From NCBI RefSeq assembly GCF_039541235.1, contig NZ_BAABFV010000001.1, positions 1,054,001-1,118,000 on the forward strand: a stretch of 64,000 bases of DNA. Direction: 5' to 3'. The translations under genes and the position numbers were made by a program. The notes below the pieces were generated by a model. It did no database searches and had not been told where the DNA came from. It saw only the letters and a program-made list of their open reading frames with translations. This stretch comes from Kangiella marina. GTDB lineage: Bacteria > Pseudomonadota > Gammaproteobacteria > Enterobacterales > Kangiellaceae. The stretch's first letter is position 1; each line of letters begins with the position of its first letter. Below are positions 17,207 to 26,888 of this stretch, piece after piece.

Positions 17207-17310
17207 ATACCTCCTATTAAATCAGTTTATAAACTGGCTGAAGAATGATTCCAACATACTAAAAGTAACACATATTATTTATCAAATACTCAGAGTCATT
17301 ATGCGCTAAC

Positions 17311-17412
17311 TTACTTATCATAAATTTCAGAGTGGCGTTGGTCGATTAATGATATTAGCAAAGCACTTAATAGCGCATTAACGATCACAGTAATAATAAA
17401 TATAGAAAACAT
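17311..17412 (-). CDS. 33-residue membrane microprotein coupled to nfeD
   Basis: The ATG at 17412 follows the nfeD stop with no gap (TAAATG). The 33-codon frame encodes one hydrophobic helix (IFIITVIVNALLSALLISLI) and a short polar tail (DQRHSEIYDK). Direct abutment suggests translation by reinitiation after nfeD. Hydrophobic composition and the start position are the only evidence, so chance remains possible. Confidence 0.4.
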   Translation of the reverse strand: MFSIFIITVIVNALLSALLISLIDQRHSEIYDK

Positions 17413-17868
17413 TTATAGCGATTTCTCTACCTTCAGCGTCGCGCCTTCAAAGCCAACCACTTTAACCTTTCCGCCTTGCGGTGTGTCAGGACCTGTGACG
17501 CGCCAGTAGGTGTCGCCGACTTTGGCTTTGCCGACGCCGTTTTCGATGGCGGTGGCTAAGGTAAAGGTTTTTCCGATGAGTGATTTGCCGCGGTTATTCA
17601 ACGAGCTGTCTTCTTCAGGCTCATTCAACTTGCGCTTTTTGCTAAAGCTACGCCAGGCGATGATACTGACGACCGAGAAGACTGAGAATACAATCCATTG
17701 CCACTCGGGAGTTAGAAGTTCTCCTAAAAACAGCAGTAACGTTCCGACAATTAATGCTGCGATACCGAGCCATAATAAAATCGCACCTGGCGCAAACATT
17801 TCTAAAATCAGTAACACGAGACCGAATACCATCCAGTGCCAATATTCTGCGTTTGAGAAGAACTCCAT
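17413..17868 (-). CDS. NfeD-family membrane protein
   Basis: The ~151-residue protein has an N-terminal short helix, membrane segments (residues ~12-30 and ~32-70, including LLILEMFAPGAILLWLGIAALIVGTLLLF) and a C-terminal soluble OB-fold domain (LIGKTFTLATAIENGVGKAKVGDTYWRVTG, in part). This is the short NfeD form that partners SPFH/stomatin proteins, and the adjacent upstream gene on the same strand is exactly that. TAGGAG before the ATG at 17868 favours this start over a GTG at 17874. The pair is thought to organise membrane microdomains or quality control with proteases. Confidence 0.9.
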   Translation of the reverse strand: MEFFSNAEYWHWMVFGLVLLILEMFAPGAILLWLGIAALIVGTLLLFLGELLTPEWQWIVFSVFSVVSIIAWRSFSKKRKLNEPEEDSSLNNRGKSLIGKTFTLATAIENGVGKAKVGDTYWRVTGPDTPQGGKVKVVGFEGATLKVEKSL

Positions 17869-17897
17869 AACCACTCCTATTAATTCTTTTTTCGCTA

Positions 17898-18803
17898 TTA
17901 TTTTTTAGTAAACGCTTCTTTAGCAATCTCAGCAACACCGGCTACCGAGCCTATCACCGACGATGCTTCTAGCGGTAACATCAAGACTTTCTGGTTGTCC
18001 GACGTCGCAATCTTGCCCAATGCATCAACGTATTTTTGGGCCACAAAGTAATTAATCGCCTGCACATTCCCTTCGGCAATCGCTTTCGAGACCATCGTTG
18101 TTGCATTCGCTTCGGCTTCCGCTTGACGCTCACGAGCTTCCGCTTCACGGAATGCGGCTTCTTTAGCACCCTCTGCCGTTAGGATCTGAGCTTGCTTTTC
18201 ACCTTCCGCTTCTAAAATTTCCGCTTGCTTCGTGCCTTCGGCTTCTAGAATCTGCGCACGCTTTAAACGCTCGGCTTTCATCTGACGCCCCATCGCTTCC
18301 ACCAAGTCATGCGGCGGAAGTATGTCTTTAATTTCGATACGCGTGACTTTAACGCCCCAAGGATTAGTCGCTTCATCAACGATGGTTAAGATACGCGCGT
18401 TGATTTCATCACGCTTCGATAACATCCAATCCAAATCCATACTGCCCAGAACGGTTCGAATGTTGGTCATGACGAGATTTTGCATGGCACGGTATAACTG
18501 ATTAACTTCATACGTTGCTTTTACTGAGTCAACGACTTGATAAAAACATACCGCGTCAATCGTTACGGTCGCGTTATCTTGCGAAATGACTTGCTGGGCT
18601 GGGATATCCAATACCTGCTCCATCATATTCACTTTTGCACCAATTCGATCGATGATGGGTACAATGACGTGCAAGCCGGGAGATAAGGTTTTACGGTATT
18701 TCCCAAAGCGCTCAACCGTATATTGGTTGCCCTGCGAAACCGTTTTTACCCCTAGAAAGATGCCAATGACCACAAGGGCGACAACTGCAATCGTTAGTTC
18801 CAT
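17898..18803 (-). CDS. qmcA: SPFH/stomatin-like protein QmcA
   Basis: From the ATG at 18803 the protein has 301 residues. An N-terminal membrane anchor ([17 protein letters not shown]) is followed by the SPFH/band-7 domain ([41 protein letters not shown] in part), then a long A/E/K/Q-rich coiled coil ([20 protein letters not shown]) and a C-terminal segment typical of QmcA. GAGGACA upstream of 18803 supports this start over the one at 18851. It forms oligomeric cages at the inner membrane and pairs with NfeD. Known relatives modulate FtsH and related proteolysis. Confidence 0.92.
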   Translation of the reverse strand: MELTIAVVALVVIGIFLGVKTVSQGNQYTVERFGKYRKTLSPGLHVIVPIIDRIGAKVNMMEQVLDIPAQQVISQDNATVTIDAVCFYQVVDSVKATYEVNQLYRAMQNLVMTNIRTVLGSMDLDWMLSKRDEINARILTIVDEATNPWGVKVTRIEIKDILPPHDLVEAMGRQMKAERLKRAQILEAEGTKQAEILEAEGEKQAQILTAEGAKEAAFREAEARERQAEAEANATTMVSKAIAEGNVQAINYFVAQKYVDALGKIATSDNQKVLMLPLEASSVIGSVAGVAEIAKEAFTKK

Positions 18804-19006
18804 TAAAAATGTCCTCTTTGTACTATTATTTTTTAGGTTGTTGTTCAGCAAAACATATTGAAGGGTTTCACGGATCGGTTCAATAACTTTTTTGTGGAAT
18901 TTGTAACAACCCGTTCTAAAGCAGAGCCTAAGCCGTCCTTAGCTCTGGTCTCGCCCCCCTTAGCACGATACAATAGGTCATAAGTTAGTCATTTTTATCC
19001 AATTTC

Positions 19007-20539
19007 ATGAGTAATAGTCCAAAACCTGTTGCCCTCATCATTCTTGATGGATGGGGATATAGCGAAGATCCAAAAGACAATGCCATCATGGCAGCCAATA
19101 CCCCGAACTGGGATAAGTACTGGGATCACTACAGCCACACCCTCATTTCTGGCTCAGGAACCGACGTCGGTTTACCTGACGGTCAAATGGGCAACTCGGA
19201 AGTGGGTCACCTCAACCTTGGCGCTGGCCGCGTGGTTTATCAGGATTACACTCGAATTAGCAAAGATATTGAAACCGGTGACTTCTTCGACAATCAGGCG
19301 CTGTTAAAGGCTATTGATAAGGCGGTCAGCAAGGATAAAGCCGTGCACTTGATGGGGCTTTTATCCCCAGGCGGTGTTCACAGCCATGAAGACCATATCC
19401 ATGCAGCGATTAAGCTGTGTAAAGAACGTGGCGCTAAAAAGGTATATGTCCACGCCTTCTTAGATGGCCGCGACATGCCGCCACGAAGCGCTGAAGCGAG
19501 TATCATCAAACTCGATACCGCTTGCAAAGAAGCTGGTGTTGGTCGTTTAGCGACCATGGTCGGACGTTATTATGCGATGGATCGTGACAATCGCTGGGAG
19601 CGCGTTGAGATGGCGTATGACATGTTGACTCAAGGCAAAGCCGAATACCAGTTTATTGACGGTGTTACTGCATTAAAAGCCGCCTACGATCGCGATGAGA
19701 ATGATGAATTTGTTAAAGCAACGGTTATTGGCGAAGCTGCCCCAGTAGAAGATGGCGATAGCATTATCTTCATGAACTATCGTGCTGATCGCGCTCGCCA
19801 AATCAGTAAGGCTTTCGCCAATGACGACTTCGATGGTTTCAATCGAGCAACTCGCCCTAAGCTGGCTGATTTCGTCATGCTCACTCAATACGCCACCGAT
19901 ATTGATGCCTCTATCGCCTATCCGCCCATTAGCATGGACAATGTTCTTGGCGAGCACTTAATGAAATTAGGTAAGAAGCAGCTGCGAATTGCCGAAACCG
20001 AAAAATATGCCCACGTGACCTTTTTCTTCAATGGTGGTGTTGAAACGCCTTTTACTGGCGAAGATCGCGAGCTCATTCCTTCTCCAGATGTGGCGACTTA
20101 CGACTTGCAGCCAGAGATGAATGCCAAATTAGTAACGGATCATCTAGTCAAAGTTATCGAAAACCAAGAATACGATGCCATTATCTGTAATTTCGCTAAT
20201 CCGGATATGGTCGGACATACCGGTAACTTTGAAGCGACGGTAAAAGCCATTGAGGCTTTAGACGAATGCATCGGACGTATTATCGAAGCGCTAGAAAAGG
20301 TTGGCGGCGAAGCATTAATTACTGCTGATCATGGTAACGCTGAGAAAATGGCCGATGCAACAACCGGCCAAGCCCACACCGCGCACACCAGCGAACCGGT
20401 GCCGTTACTTTTCGTTGGTCGAAAAGCTGAAGTTGCGGTTAGTGATGGCGTTTTATCCGATCTCGCACCAACCATGTTAACCTTGATGGACTTGCCAGTT
20501 CCTGCTGAAATGACTGGCCGCTCTATTTTTAAACTTTAA
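19007..20539 (+). CDS. gpmI: 2,3-bisphosphoglycerate-independent phosphoglycerate mutase
   Basis: The 510-residue enzyme interconverts 3- and 2-phosphoglycerate in glycolysis using Mn. The N-terminal metal site is [11 protein letters not shown]. The phospho-acceptor serine is S64 in [28 protein letters not shown] and the C-terminal [12 protein letters not shown] with [12 protein letters not shown] carry the other ligands. Full length. It is followed closely by envC and a ctp-like protease gene, an arrangement common in gammaproteobacteria. Confidence 0.99.
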   Translation: MSNSPKPVALIILDGWGYSEDPKDNAIMAANTPNWDKYWDHYSHTLISGSGTDVGLPDGQMGNSEVGHLNLGAGRVVYQDYTRISKDIETGDFFDNQALLKAIDKAVSKDKAVHLMGLLSPGGVHSHEDHIHAAIKLCKERGAKKVYVHAFLDGRDMPPRSAEASIIKLDTACKEAGVGRLATMVGRYYAMDRDNRWERVEMAYDMLTQGKAEYQFIDGVTALKAAYDRDENDEFVKATVIGEAAPVEDGDSIIFMNYRADRARQISKAFANDDFDGFNRATRPKLADFVMLTQYATDIDASIAYPPISMDNVLGEHLMKLGKKQLRIAETEKYAHVTFFFNGGVETPFTGEDRELIPSPDVATYDLQPEMNAKLVTDHLVKVIENQEYDAIICNFANPDMVGHTGNFEATVKAIEALDECIGRIIEALEKVGGEALITADHGNAEKMADATTGQAHTAHTSEPVPLLFVGRKAEVAVSDGVLSDLAPTMLTLMDLPVPAEMTGRSIFKL

Positions 20540-20555
20540 TCAAGGTTATTACTGA

Positions 20556-21707
20556 ATGACGCCACCAAGACTTGTCCTATTATGTTTACTCTCCTGCTTG
20601 GTGGCCCTCTCCTTTCCGGCAAATTCCGCTAACACTAACAGAGCACAAGCGGAAAAAGAGCTTAAAATCCTCAAAGCTGCAATCGCTGACATTCAAGATG
20701 AATTGCAGGCCAATTTAAAAGAGCAAAGCGAAGCTCAGCAAAAAATACGAACTATCGACAAACAACTTGCAGCGGCGACAACCGCTCTGCGAAACACTCG
20801 CGCCAAACTTAACAATGAGCGTGACAAACTACAGCAATTAAAAGCAGAGCAAGTGGAAAAAGTGGCGTTACGGGAAAAGCAGCGCAAACAACTCGCAGCC
20901 CAGCTCAAGAGCGCTTACATCTCTGGTCGCCAAGAATATGTCAAGCTACTGCTCAACCAGGAAGATCCGACAAAAGTCTCTCGCATGCTTGAGTATTTTC
21001 GTTATTTAAACCAAGCGCGTATTGACGATATCGAGAAACTTCAGAAAACATTGCAGCGCCTCGAAACACTAGAACAAGACATTCAAACGACATTAGTGTC
21101 ATTGTCCGATCTTGAGCAAACGCAAACTGAACAACAGGCACAACAAGTTACACTGAAAAAGCAACAGCAAGTCGCTCTGCAACAACTCAAAAACAGTTAC
21201 GCGGATCAAAACTCGCGCCTTTCTAAACTCCAGCGTGATGAACAAGAATTGGCCAAAGTCATTAAATCGATTGAAAAAACATTGAGTCAATTTGCGCCTA
21301 AGCAATCGTTAACGGGATTATCCAAACATAAGAATAAACTCCAGTGGCCAGCAAAGGGCAAGCTGCTCTATCGATACGGTAGCAATAAACTTGGAAACCG
21401 TTTAAAGTGGAATGGCATTTTAATAGGGGCCAAAGAAGGCGATATGGTTCACGCCATTCACCATGGTCAGGTTGTCTTTTCCGATTGGTTACGAGGCTAC
21501 GGTATGCTGGTTATTGTTGACCACGGTAAAGGCTACCTCTCACTCTACGGACAAAACCAAACATTAATGAAGTCTCCTGGTGAATGGGTTGAGGCAGGCG
21601 AGCCAGTCGCAACCTCTGGGGGCAGTGGTGGCAGTGGTGAAGCCGGACTTTATTTTGAAATTCGCTACAAAGGAAAACCGCAAAATCCAATGGCATGGGT
21701 CCGGTAA
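20556..21707 (+). CDS. envC: Murein hydrolase activator EnvC
   Basis: The 383-residue periplasmic protein has a signal peptide (LVLLCLLSCLVALSFPANS), a long coiled coil rich in Q, E, K and L (residues ~28-240) and a C-terminal LytM domain (residues ~275-380). In the LytM domain the zinc-binding set of true M23 peptidases is degenerate (GAKEGDMVHAIHHGQVVF; LVIVDHGKGYLSLYGQN), as in EnvC, which activates AmiA/AmiB amidases at the septum rather than cutting peptidoglycan. It starts 16 bases after gpmI and is followed by the ctp-like gene. Confidence 0.93.
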   Translation: MTPPRLVLLCLLSCLVALSFPANSANTNRAQAEKELKILKAAIADIQDELQANLKEQSEAQQKIRTIDKQLAAATTALRNTRAKLNNERDKLQQLKAEQVEKVALREKQRKQLAAQLKSAYISGRQEYVKLLLNQEDPTKVSRMLEYFRYLNQARIDDIEKLQKTLQRLETLEQDIQTTLVSLSDLEQTQTEQQAQQVTLKKQQQVALQQLKNSYADQNSRLSKLQRDEQELAKVIKSIEKTLSQFAPKQSLTGLSKHKNKLQWPAKGKLLYRYGSNKLGNRLKWNGILIGAKEGDMVHAIHHGQVVFSDWLRGYGMLVIVDHGKGYLSLYGQNQTLMKSPGEWVEAGEPVATSGGSGGSGEAGLYFEIRYKGKPQNPMAWVR

Positions 21708-21754
21708 TTATTAGCTCTTTATCGAGAAGCTTGGGGATAGAAGGAATACAAATT

Positions 21755-23035
21755 ATGATCAAAAACTTACTTATTATAGGCATCATAAGTTGCTGTTTTA
21801 ATGCAGCCTTTGCTAGCGAGCCTATGACCGTTGCCGATCATAGCGCTGCTGCAAAAACCCAAGCAGAAAAAGAATCAGGTACTTCAGAAAAAGTAGAAAC
21901 CTTGCCACTTGATGAGTTAGCAGCTCTTGCTGACGCTTATGCCCAAATCAAACAGTCTTACGTCAAAGAGTTAACCGACAAAGAAATTCTCGACGCAGCC
22001 ATTCGCGGCATGTTGAGCAACCTTGATCCTTACTCTACTTACCTCACGGCTGAGCAGTTCGCTGCTTTGCAAGAAAGTGCAACAGGGGATTACGCAGGTA
22101 TCGGCATCGAAGCCAATCACATCGATGAAGGTATTCGAATTGTTAACGTTATTGAAGATTCTCCAGCACAGAAAGCTGGTCTCGCGAAAGGCGATTTAAT
22201 CATCAAAATCAACGACGTTCCGACACAAGGCCTGCCTGCTGAAGAAGGTTCAGATCTGATGCGCGGTTCTCCCGGCAGTAAAGTTCGTTTAACCTACATA
22301 ACATCGAATGACGATGAAAAAGTGGTGCTTATTACTCGTCAAATTATTCATACCACGAGCGTCAACTATGAGTTACTGGAAAGCTCCATTGGTTTCGCTC
22401 GGATTACTGAGTTCCAACTAAGAACGGCTAATGATTTGAGCCAAGCCATTAGCAATATGGAGTATCTGAATAAAAAGCCCCTTGCAGGACTGATCCTCGA
22501 TCTTCGCAACAATCCTGGCGGCTTGTTGGATGGCGCGACTGAAGTTAGTGACCTCTTTTTAAATCAAGGTGTCATCGTCAAAACAAAAGGACGGGTTGAA
22601 GATAACGACGAGATCCATAACGCAACGTATGGGGATATTCTTCGTGGAAAACCATTGGTCGTACTCATCAATCACCGTTCGGCGTCTGCCTCGGAGATTG
22701 TTGCTGGCGCATTACAAGATCATAAGCGCGCAACAGTGATAGGAACTCAGTCGTTTGGTAAAGCCATGGTGCAATCCATTCTTCCCATCCACGGCGGCAA
22801 TGCGATCAAACTCACTACTTCGCTTTATTACACACCTAGCGATAGGTCTATACAGAATTCTGGGATAACACCAGATATCACGCTTGAGTTTGAGCGTTTA
22901 ATCGTTGAGCAAGACCCAAAACTACAAACTGATACAAAAAACTCCGAGCAGATGCAACCTGCTGAAAATCAAGACTATCGTCGAGATAATCAAGTGATGG
23001 CAGCAATCCAACACATCAAAAGCGCGTCAAAATAA
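21755..23035 (+). CDS. Carboxy-terminal processing protease, S41 family
   Basis: The 426-residue protein has a signal peptide (IKNLLIIGIISCCFNAAFA), a linker, a PDZ domain (residues ~95-180, GIGIEANHIDEGIRIVNV and SPAQKAGLAKGDLIIKIN) and an S41 catalytic domain. The nucleophile serine lies in NHRSASASEIVAGALQDH and the general-base lysine in QSFGKAMVQ. It removes C-terminal peptides from periplasmic or membrane proteins and, next to envC, may serve envelope remodelling. A GAAGGAA sequence favours the ATG at 21755 over the one at 21695. Confidence 0.94.
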   Translation: MIKNLLIIGIISCCFNAAFASEPMTVADHSAAAKTQAEKESGTSEKVETLPLDELAALADAYAQIKQSYVKELTDKEILDAAIRGMLSNLDPYSTYLTAEQFAALQESATGDYAGIGIEANHIDEGIRIVNVIEDSPAQKAGLAKGDLIIKINDVPTQGLPAEEGSDLMRGSPGSKVRLTYITSNDDEKVVLITRQIIHTTSVNYELLESSIGFARITEFQLRTANDLSQAISNMEYLNKKPLAGLILDLRNNPGGLLDGATEVSDLFLNQGVIVKTKGRVEDNDEIHNATYGDILRGKPLVVLINHRSASASEIVAGALQDHKRATVIGTQSFGKAMVQSILPIHGGNAIKLTTSLYYTPSDRSIQNSGITPDITLEFERLIVEQDPKLQTDTKNSEQMQPAENQDYRRDNQVMAAIQHIKSASK

Positions 23036-23119
23036 AATTCACTAACTCGATCAATGGGATAACTTATATTAAACTGAGTAGCTCTCTAGTTTAATACCAT
23101 AATAAGATCGGGGTAGTGT

Positions 23120-24688
23120 ATGTTTCCATGGAGATTATTTAGCGCTTGCGCGGTGCTCATTCTCTTATCAGGCTGTGACATTCCAAATGCGGAAATACGA
23201 GGAACAATCACCTACGAAAAGGTTCCTCACAGTAGTATCTCTCACGGTTTAGAATACACAAAATCATTCGATGTGCCCGTTCGAGGCGTCGAAGTCCAAC
23301 TGATCGAGGATGGCAGTGTTATCGCTACTGACATCACCGATTCGCAAGGACAATACAAATTCATCAAGAAGATGGATACCTTCGTCAAAATTCGTGTCCG
23401 CGCTGAGCTAGTTAATGAGACAGGCGATAGCGATAGCAACGAGTGGAATGTTCGCGTCGTTGATAACACCAATGACAAGGCGCTTTATACTCTAGAAACG
23501 GATGTTTTCGAGGTCAAGCGTGAGTCGATGTCGATTGATTTACATGCAGCTTCCGGCTGGCAAGAGGGACAAGGTTATACCTCTGTTCGAGCTGCAGCCC
23601 CCTTCCACATTCTAGATAAAGTTAATGATATTTTTGTAAAGCTTGATGCTATAGGCGATGTTCAGCTTCCTGCGTTAGTGATTAATTGGAGTCCTAACAA
23701 TATCCCACAGTTTGGCGATGTAACCACTGGAGAAATTGGCACCTCTTACTATACCAACGGCCAAATCTTCTTATTAGGCGCAGAGGACATAGATACCGAT
23801 GAATACGACCAACATGTCATTATTCATGAGTGGGGGCACTTTTTCGAAGATAGCATCGCTCGTTCTGACAGCATTGGGGGCCCGCATGCTGGTGGTGATC
23901 ATCTTGATATTCGCGTAGCGTTTGGTGAAGGCTTTGGTAATGCTTGGTCCGCGATGATTACCGACCAACCGACCTATCAAGATTCGTTTGATCAAGATCA
24001 AGCGACCGGCTTCTCAATTGAAATTGAAGATAACGATGTGATTAATCCAGGCTGGTTCAGTGAGGGTTCAGTGCAATCGTTGTTATATGATATTTATGAT
24101 GAAGCCTCTGACGGGCAAGACTTTATCAACTTAGGGTTAGAACCTATCGTCGATATTCTTACTGGCCCGCAAAAAGAAACCGATGCTCTAACCAGTATTT
24201 TCACTTTTATGACATTTCTTAAGAACGAGAACCCAAGTTTTGAGAATGACTTCAATAATTTGTTAGAGGCACAAAACATTACAGCAGATGTCGATATTTG
24301 GGGAAGCAATGCCCAAAATGATGGTTCGCTGCCTGAAGCTCTACCCATTTATCTGGAGCTTAATCCAGCAGACGTAATTCGAGTCTGTACCAGCACCTCA
24401 CAGGGCGCTGATGGCAATAAGCTCGCTAATCATCGCTTCCTCAAGCTTAACGTGCCTTCCGACGGAAGCTATACCCTGACGTTAACGCCTTCACGCGATA
24501 ATGATATTGATGGGTATATACTGTCGAAAGGAACTGAGGTCGCAAAAAACGAAGAACCTGGGATAGAGCCTGCAGTGATTACTGCAAACTTAACTCAGGG
24601 AGTTAGCATTGCTGACGTCATTGGCTACAACGCTGAGGGAACAAGTGTCGCAGCTACCTGCTTTGACGCGGCTTTCCAAATGAATTAA
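23120..24688 (+). CDS. HExxH zincin-like lipoprotein (first of a tandem pair)
   Basis: The 522-residue protein has a lipoprotein signal with lipobox LLSGC and Asp at +2 (CDIPN). A carboxypeptidase-regulatory-like beta domain follows (residues ~25-145). The catalytic region has HEWGHFFED with H236, E237 and H240, and a probable third ligand, E270, in AFGEGFGNAWS. The C-terminal ~110 residues resemble a bacterial pre-peptidase C-terminal (PPC) domain (FLKLNVPSDGSYTLTLTPS). I infer a secreted or surface metallopeptidase. It does not match a protease family I can name. The next gene is a paralogue. LSGC followed by Asp recalls PulA, a lipoprotein exported by type II secretion, and a gsp operon lies nearby. 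Confidence 0.75.
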   Translation: MFPWRLFSACAVLILLSGCDIPNAEIRGTITYEKVPHSSISHGLEYTKSFDVPVRGVEVQLIEDGSVIATDITDSQGQYKFIKKMDTFVKIRVRAELVNETGDSDSNEWNVRVVDNTNDKALYTLETDVFEVKRESMSIDLHAASGWQEGQGYTSVRAAAPFHILDKVNDIFVKLDAIGDVQLPALVINWSPNNIPQFGDVTTGEIGTSYYTNGQIFLLGAEDIDTDEYDQHVIIHEWGHFFEDSIARSDSIGGPHAGGDHLDIRVAFGEGFGNAWSAMITDQPTYQDSFDQDQATGFSIEIEDNDVINPGWFSEGSVQSLLYDIYDEASDGQDFINLGLEPIVDILTGPQKETDALTSIFTFMTFLKNENPSFENDFNNLLEAQNITADVDIWGSNAQNDGSLPEALPIYLELNPADVIRVCTSTSQGADGNKLANHRFLKLNVPSDGSYTLTLTPSRDNDIDGYILSKGTEVAKNEEPGIEPAVITANLTQGVSIADVIGYNAEGTSVAATCFDAAFQMN

Positions 24689-24708
24689 TACTCATACCGG
24701 AGTTAACT

Positions 24709-26310
24709 ATGAAACTTTCAAAAATATTCATGATAACCATATTCACAGGATTGGTTTATGGTTGTGGTGGGGGCGGCGGCAGCAGCGAAGAACCATCCCC
24801 TCCTCCTACACCGCCTCCTAGTGGCGAAGCAGCCACTATTTCAGGTACGCTAACATTTGATAAAGTACCGCACAACACTTCAACAAATGGCTTGAATTAC
24901 AATGGTACTGTAGAAGCGCCAATCCGTGGTGTGACTGTTCAGCTGCTCGAAGGAACTACCGTCGTGGATAGCGATGTGAGTGATGCTACAGGTAACTATT
25001 CAGTCGATGGTGAAACTGGAGTGACTTACCGATTGCGAGTTCGCGCAGAGTTGAAGCAAACAGGTACTCAATCATGGGACATCGAGGTAGTCGATAACAC
25101 CAGTAGTAACGCTCAGTATGTTTTAGACTCGGCACAATTTACGGTGTCTTCAACCAGTGAAACTCGAGATCTCAATGCTGACTCAGGATGGGGAGGCAGC
25201 TCTTACACCTCGACTCGCGCTGCAGCACCATTCAATATATTGGATCGCGTCTATGTCATTATTGATAAGCTACAGGATGTTGATGCCAACTTAACGTTAG
25301 ACCCTCTTGTGATCAATTGGAGTCCAAATAATATTGCTGAAAGTGGTGATATAGCTAACGGTCGAATTGGCACTTCTTTTTATACGCAAGATCAAATCTA
25401 CCTCCTTGGTGCTCAAGATAGCGATACTGATGAATACGATGGTCATGTGATTATCCACGAGTGGGGGCACTATTTTGAAGACAATAATGCTCGCTCAGAC
25501 AGTATTGGTGGCCGTCATGGTGGTGGTGATCGTCTCGACATGCGTGTAGCCTTTGGCGAAGGGTTTGGTAACGCATGGTCAGGGATTATTACCGACGATC
25601 CTTTCTACCGCGACTCATTCGGTCCCGATCAGTCTCAAGGCTTCTTTATCAATGTGGAAAACAACAATGTTTCAAATCCAGGATGGTTTAGTGAGGGATC
25701 GGTTCAGTCGATTCTTTATGATATTTACGATGGAACCAGTGACGATTCCGCTAACCTAGGGTTACAACCGATCTACAATGTATTGACAGGCCAACAGAGA
25801 AACACTGAAGCCTTTACCAGTATCTTTAGCTTCATGACTTACATCAAAGATGAAAACCCTGGAGATGCCGTTGCACTCAACGCGTTATTAACTGCACAAA
25901 ATATCAATCCGAACGTTGATATTTGGGGCTCAAACGAGACAGATAACGAAGGTCAACCAGACGTTATTCCTGTCTATAATGAGTTTAATCCTGGTGATAC
26001 TCAAAACCTATGTACCATCAGCACCTTCGGTGGCTTTGCCTCTAACGACAACCGCAACAAGCTCGGTAATCGTAAGTTCTTACGCCTCAACATTCCTTCG
26101 GACGGCAGTTATACCTTACGTTTAACACCTCCAGGAAGCCAGGACTTAGACGGCTTCATCTTCCTTAGAGGAGAGTTCGTCAATGGTGATAATGCAGCAT
26201 CTACATCAACCGTAAATATCACTGGCAATCTGGCGGCTGGAACTTATACCGCAGACGTTCAATCATTTGACGAAGCAGCCTGCTTCGACGTATCGCTAAT
26301 ACAGAACTAA
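24709..26310 (+). CDS. HExxH zincin-like lipoprotein (second of a tandem pair)
   Basis: The 533-residue paralogue of the preceding gene begins 20 bases after it. It has the lipobox VYGC followed by a flexible Gly/Ser/Pro stretch (GGGGGSSEEPSPPPTPPP), then the same domain order: regulatory-like beta domain, catalytic HEWGHYFED with H250 and H254, GEGFGNAWSG, and a C-terminal PPC-like domain. The regions around the metal site (SDSIGG...GGGD, DMRVAFGEGFGNAWS) are nearly identical in both, whereas the linker and C-terminal regions differ. The long linker would hold the enzyme away from the membrane. Duplication followed by divergence is the simplest explanation. Substrate unknown. Confidence 0.75.
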   Translation: MKLSKIFMITIFTGLVYGCGGGGGSSEEPSPPPTPPPSGEAATISGTLTFDKVPHNTSTNGLNYNGTVEAPIRGVTVQLLEGTTVVDSDVSDATGNYSVDGETGVTYRLRVRAELKQTGTQSWDIEVVDNTSSNAQYVLDSAQFTVSSTSETRDLNADSGWGGSSYTSTRAAAPFNILDRVYVIIDKLQDVDANLTLDPLVINWSPNNIAESGDIANGRIGTSFYTQDQIYLLGAQDSDTDEYDGHVIIHEWGHYFEDNNARSDSIGGRHGGGDRLDMRVAFGEGFGNAWSGIITDDPFYRDSFGPDQSQGFFINVENNNVSNPGWFSEGSVQSILYDIYDGTSDDSANLGLQPIYNVLTGQQRNTEAFTSIFSFMTYIKDENPGDAVALNALLTAQNINPNVDIWGSNETDNEGQPDVIPVYNEFNPGDTQNLCTISTFGGFASNDNRNKLGNRKFLRLNIPSDGSYTLRLTPPGSQDLDGFIFLRGEFVNGDNAASTSTVNITGNLAAGTYTADVQSFDEAACFDVSLIQN

Positions 26311-26331
26311 TTTAGAATTGAGGACAACGTA

Positions 26332-26838
26332 ATGAAAAATCTATTATTACCTTTATTGATTGCGATACCACTCATCGCATGCAATAACCAAACCACTGCT
26401 CAAGAGAACAAGCATGAGCAAAGCTATAAAAGCCCAGGCAAACCGTCCATGAAAGTGGAAATGGACTACAGCGTTTCAAAAGAACGTGTTGCAGTGGGTG
26501 AAACGGTTGATATCAGCGTCAACTTTAGCGGTAAACAGAAGCCTTCATCTGCGATGCTTAAAACTAGCAAGCAGCTTGTGCTGCATGGTAACAGCCAACT
26601 GAACATGCAAAAATCTGGAAACCAAACAGAGCATAAGTTCAGCGTGACACCGATGACAGAAGGCATCCATTTAGTGACTGTCGTCGCAGAAGACGCTCAA
26701 CAGTCCCATAAAAAGCCGTTTGCCATTCGTATCATTGCGGGCGATAAGCCGATCGAAGCCTATCTTGAAAAGAATGGCACCTTAACCACTGATGAAGATG
26801 GTGAGAAGATTATTTCGATGCCAGCTGAAGAGCGTTAA
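26332..26838 (+). CDS. Small lipoprotein downstream of the zincin pair, unknown
   Basis: The 168-residue protein has a lipoprotein signal (LLLPLLIAIPLIAC, Cys followed by Asn-Asn) and a mature part predicted to be mostly beta strands. The pattern VAVGETVDISVNFSG ... EGIHLVTVVAED suggests an Ig-like fold. I recognise no family. It follows the second zincin gene by 21 bases with the same orientation and probably belongs to the same transcript, perhaps as an accessory or inhibitor. That role is speculation. A strong terminator follows. Confidence 0.6.
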   Translation: MKNLLLPLLIAIPLIACNNQTTAQENKHEQSYKSPGKPSMKVEMDYSVSKERVAVGETVDISVNFSGKQKPSSAMLKTSKQLVLHGNSQLNMQKSGNQTEHKFSVTPMTEGIHLVTVVAEDAQQSHKKPFAIRIIAGDKPIEAYLEKNGTLTTDEDGEKIISMPAEER

Positions 26839-26858
26839 ATAAGCATCATCTAGGTATC

Positions 26859-26888
26859 AAAAAGCCGCTTATTGAGCGGCTTTTTTTT
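26859..26888. terminator. Bidirectional terminator between the lipoprotein gene and nudE
   Basis: AAAAAGCCGCT pairs with AGCGGCTTTTT around TATTG, with T and A runs on either side. The nudE stop and last codons lie inside the stem, so the hairpin serves two convergent transcripts. Confidence 0.9.

Noticed and set aside
18922-18947. Imperfect hairpin CAGAGC-C-TAAG / CTTA-GCTCTG between qmcA and gpmI
   Set aside because: It has a bulge, no T-run and no link to a known element; not enough for a feature.
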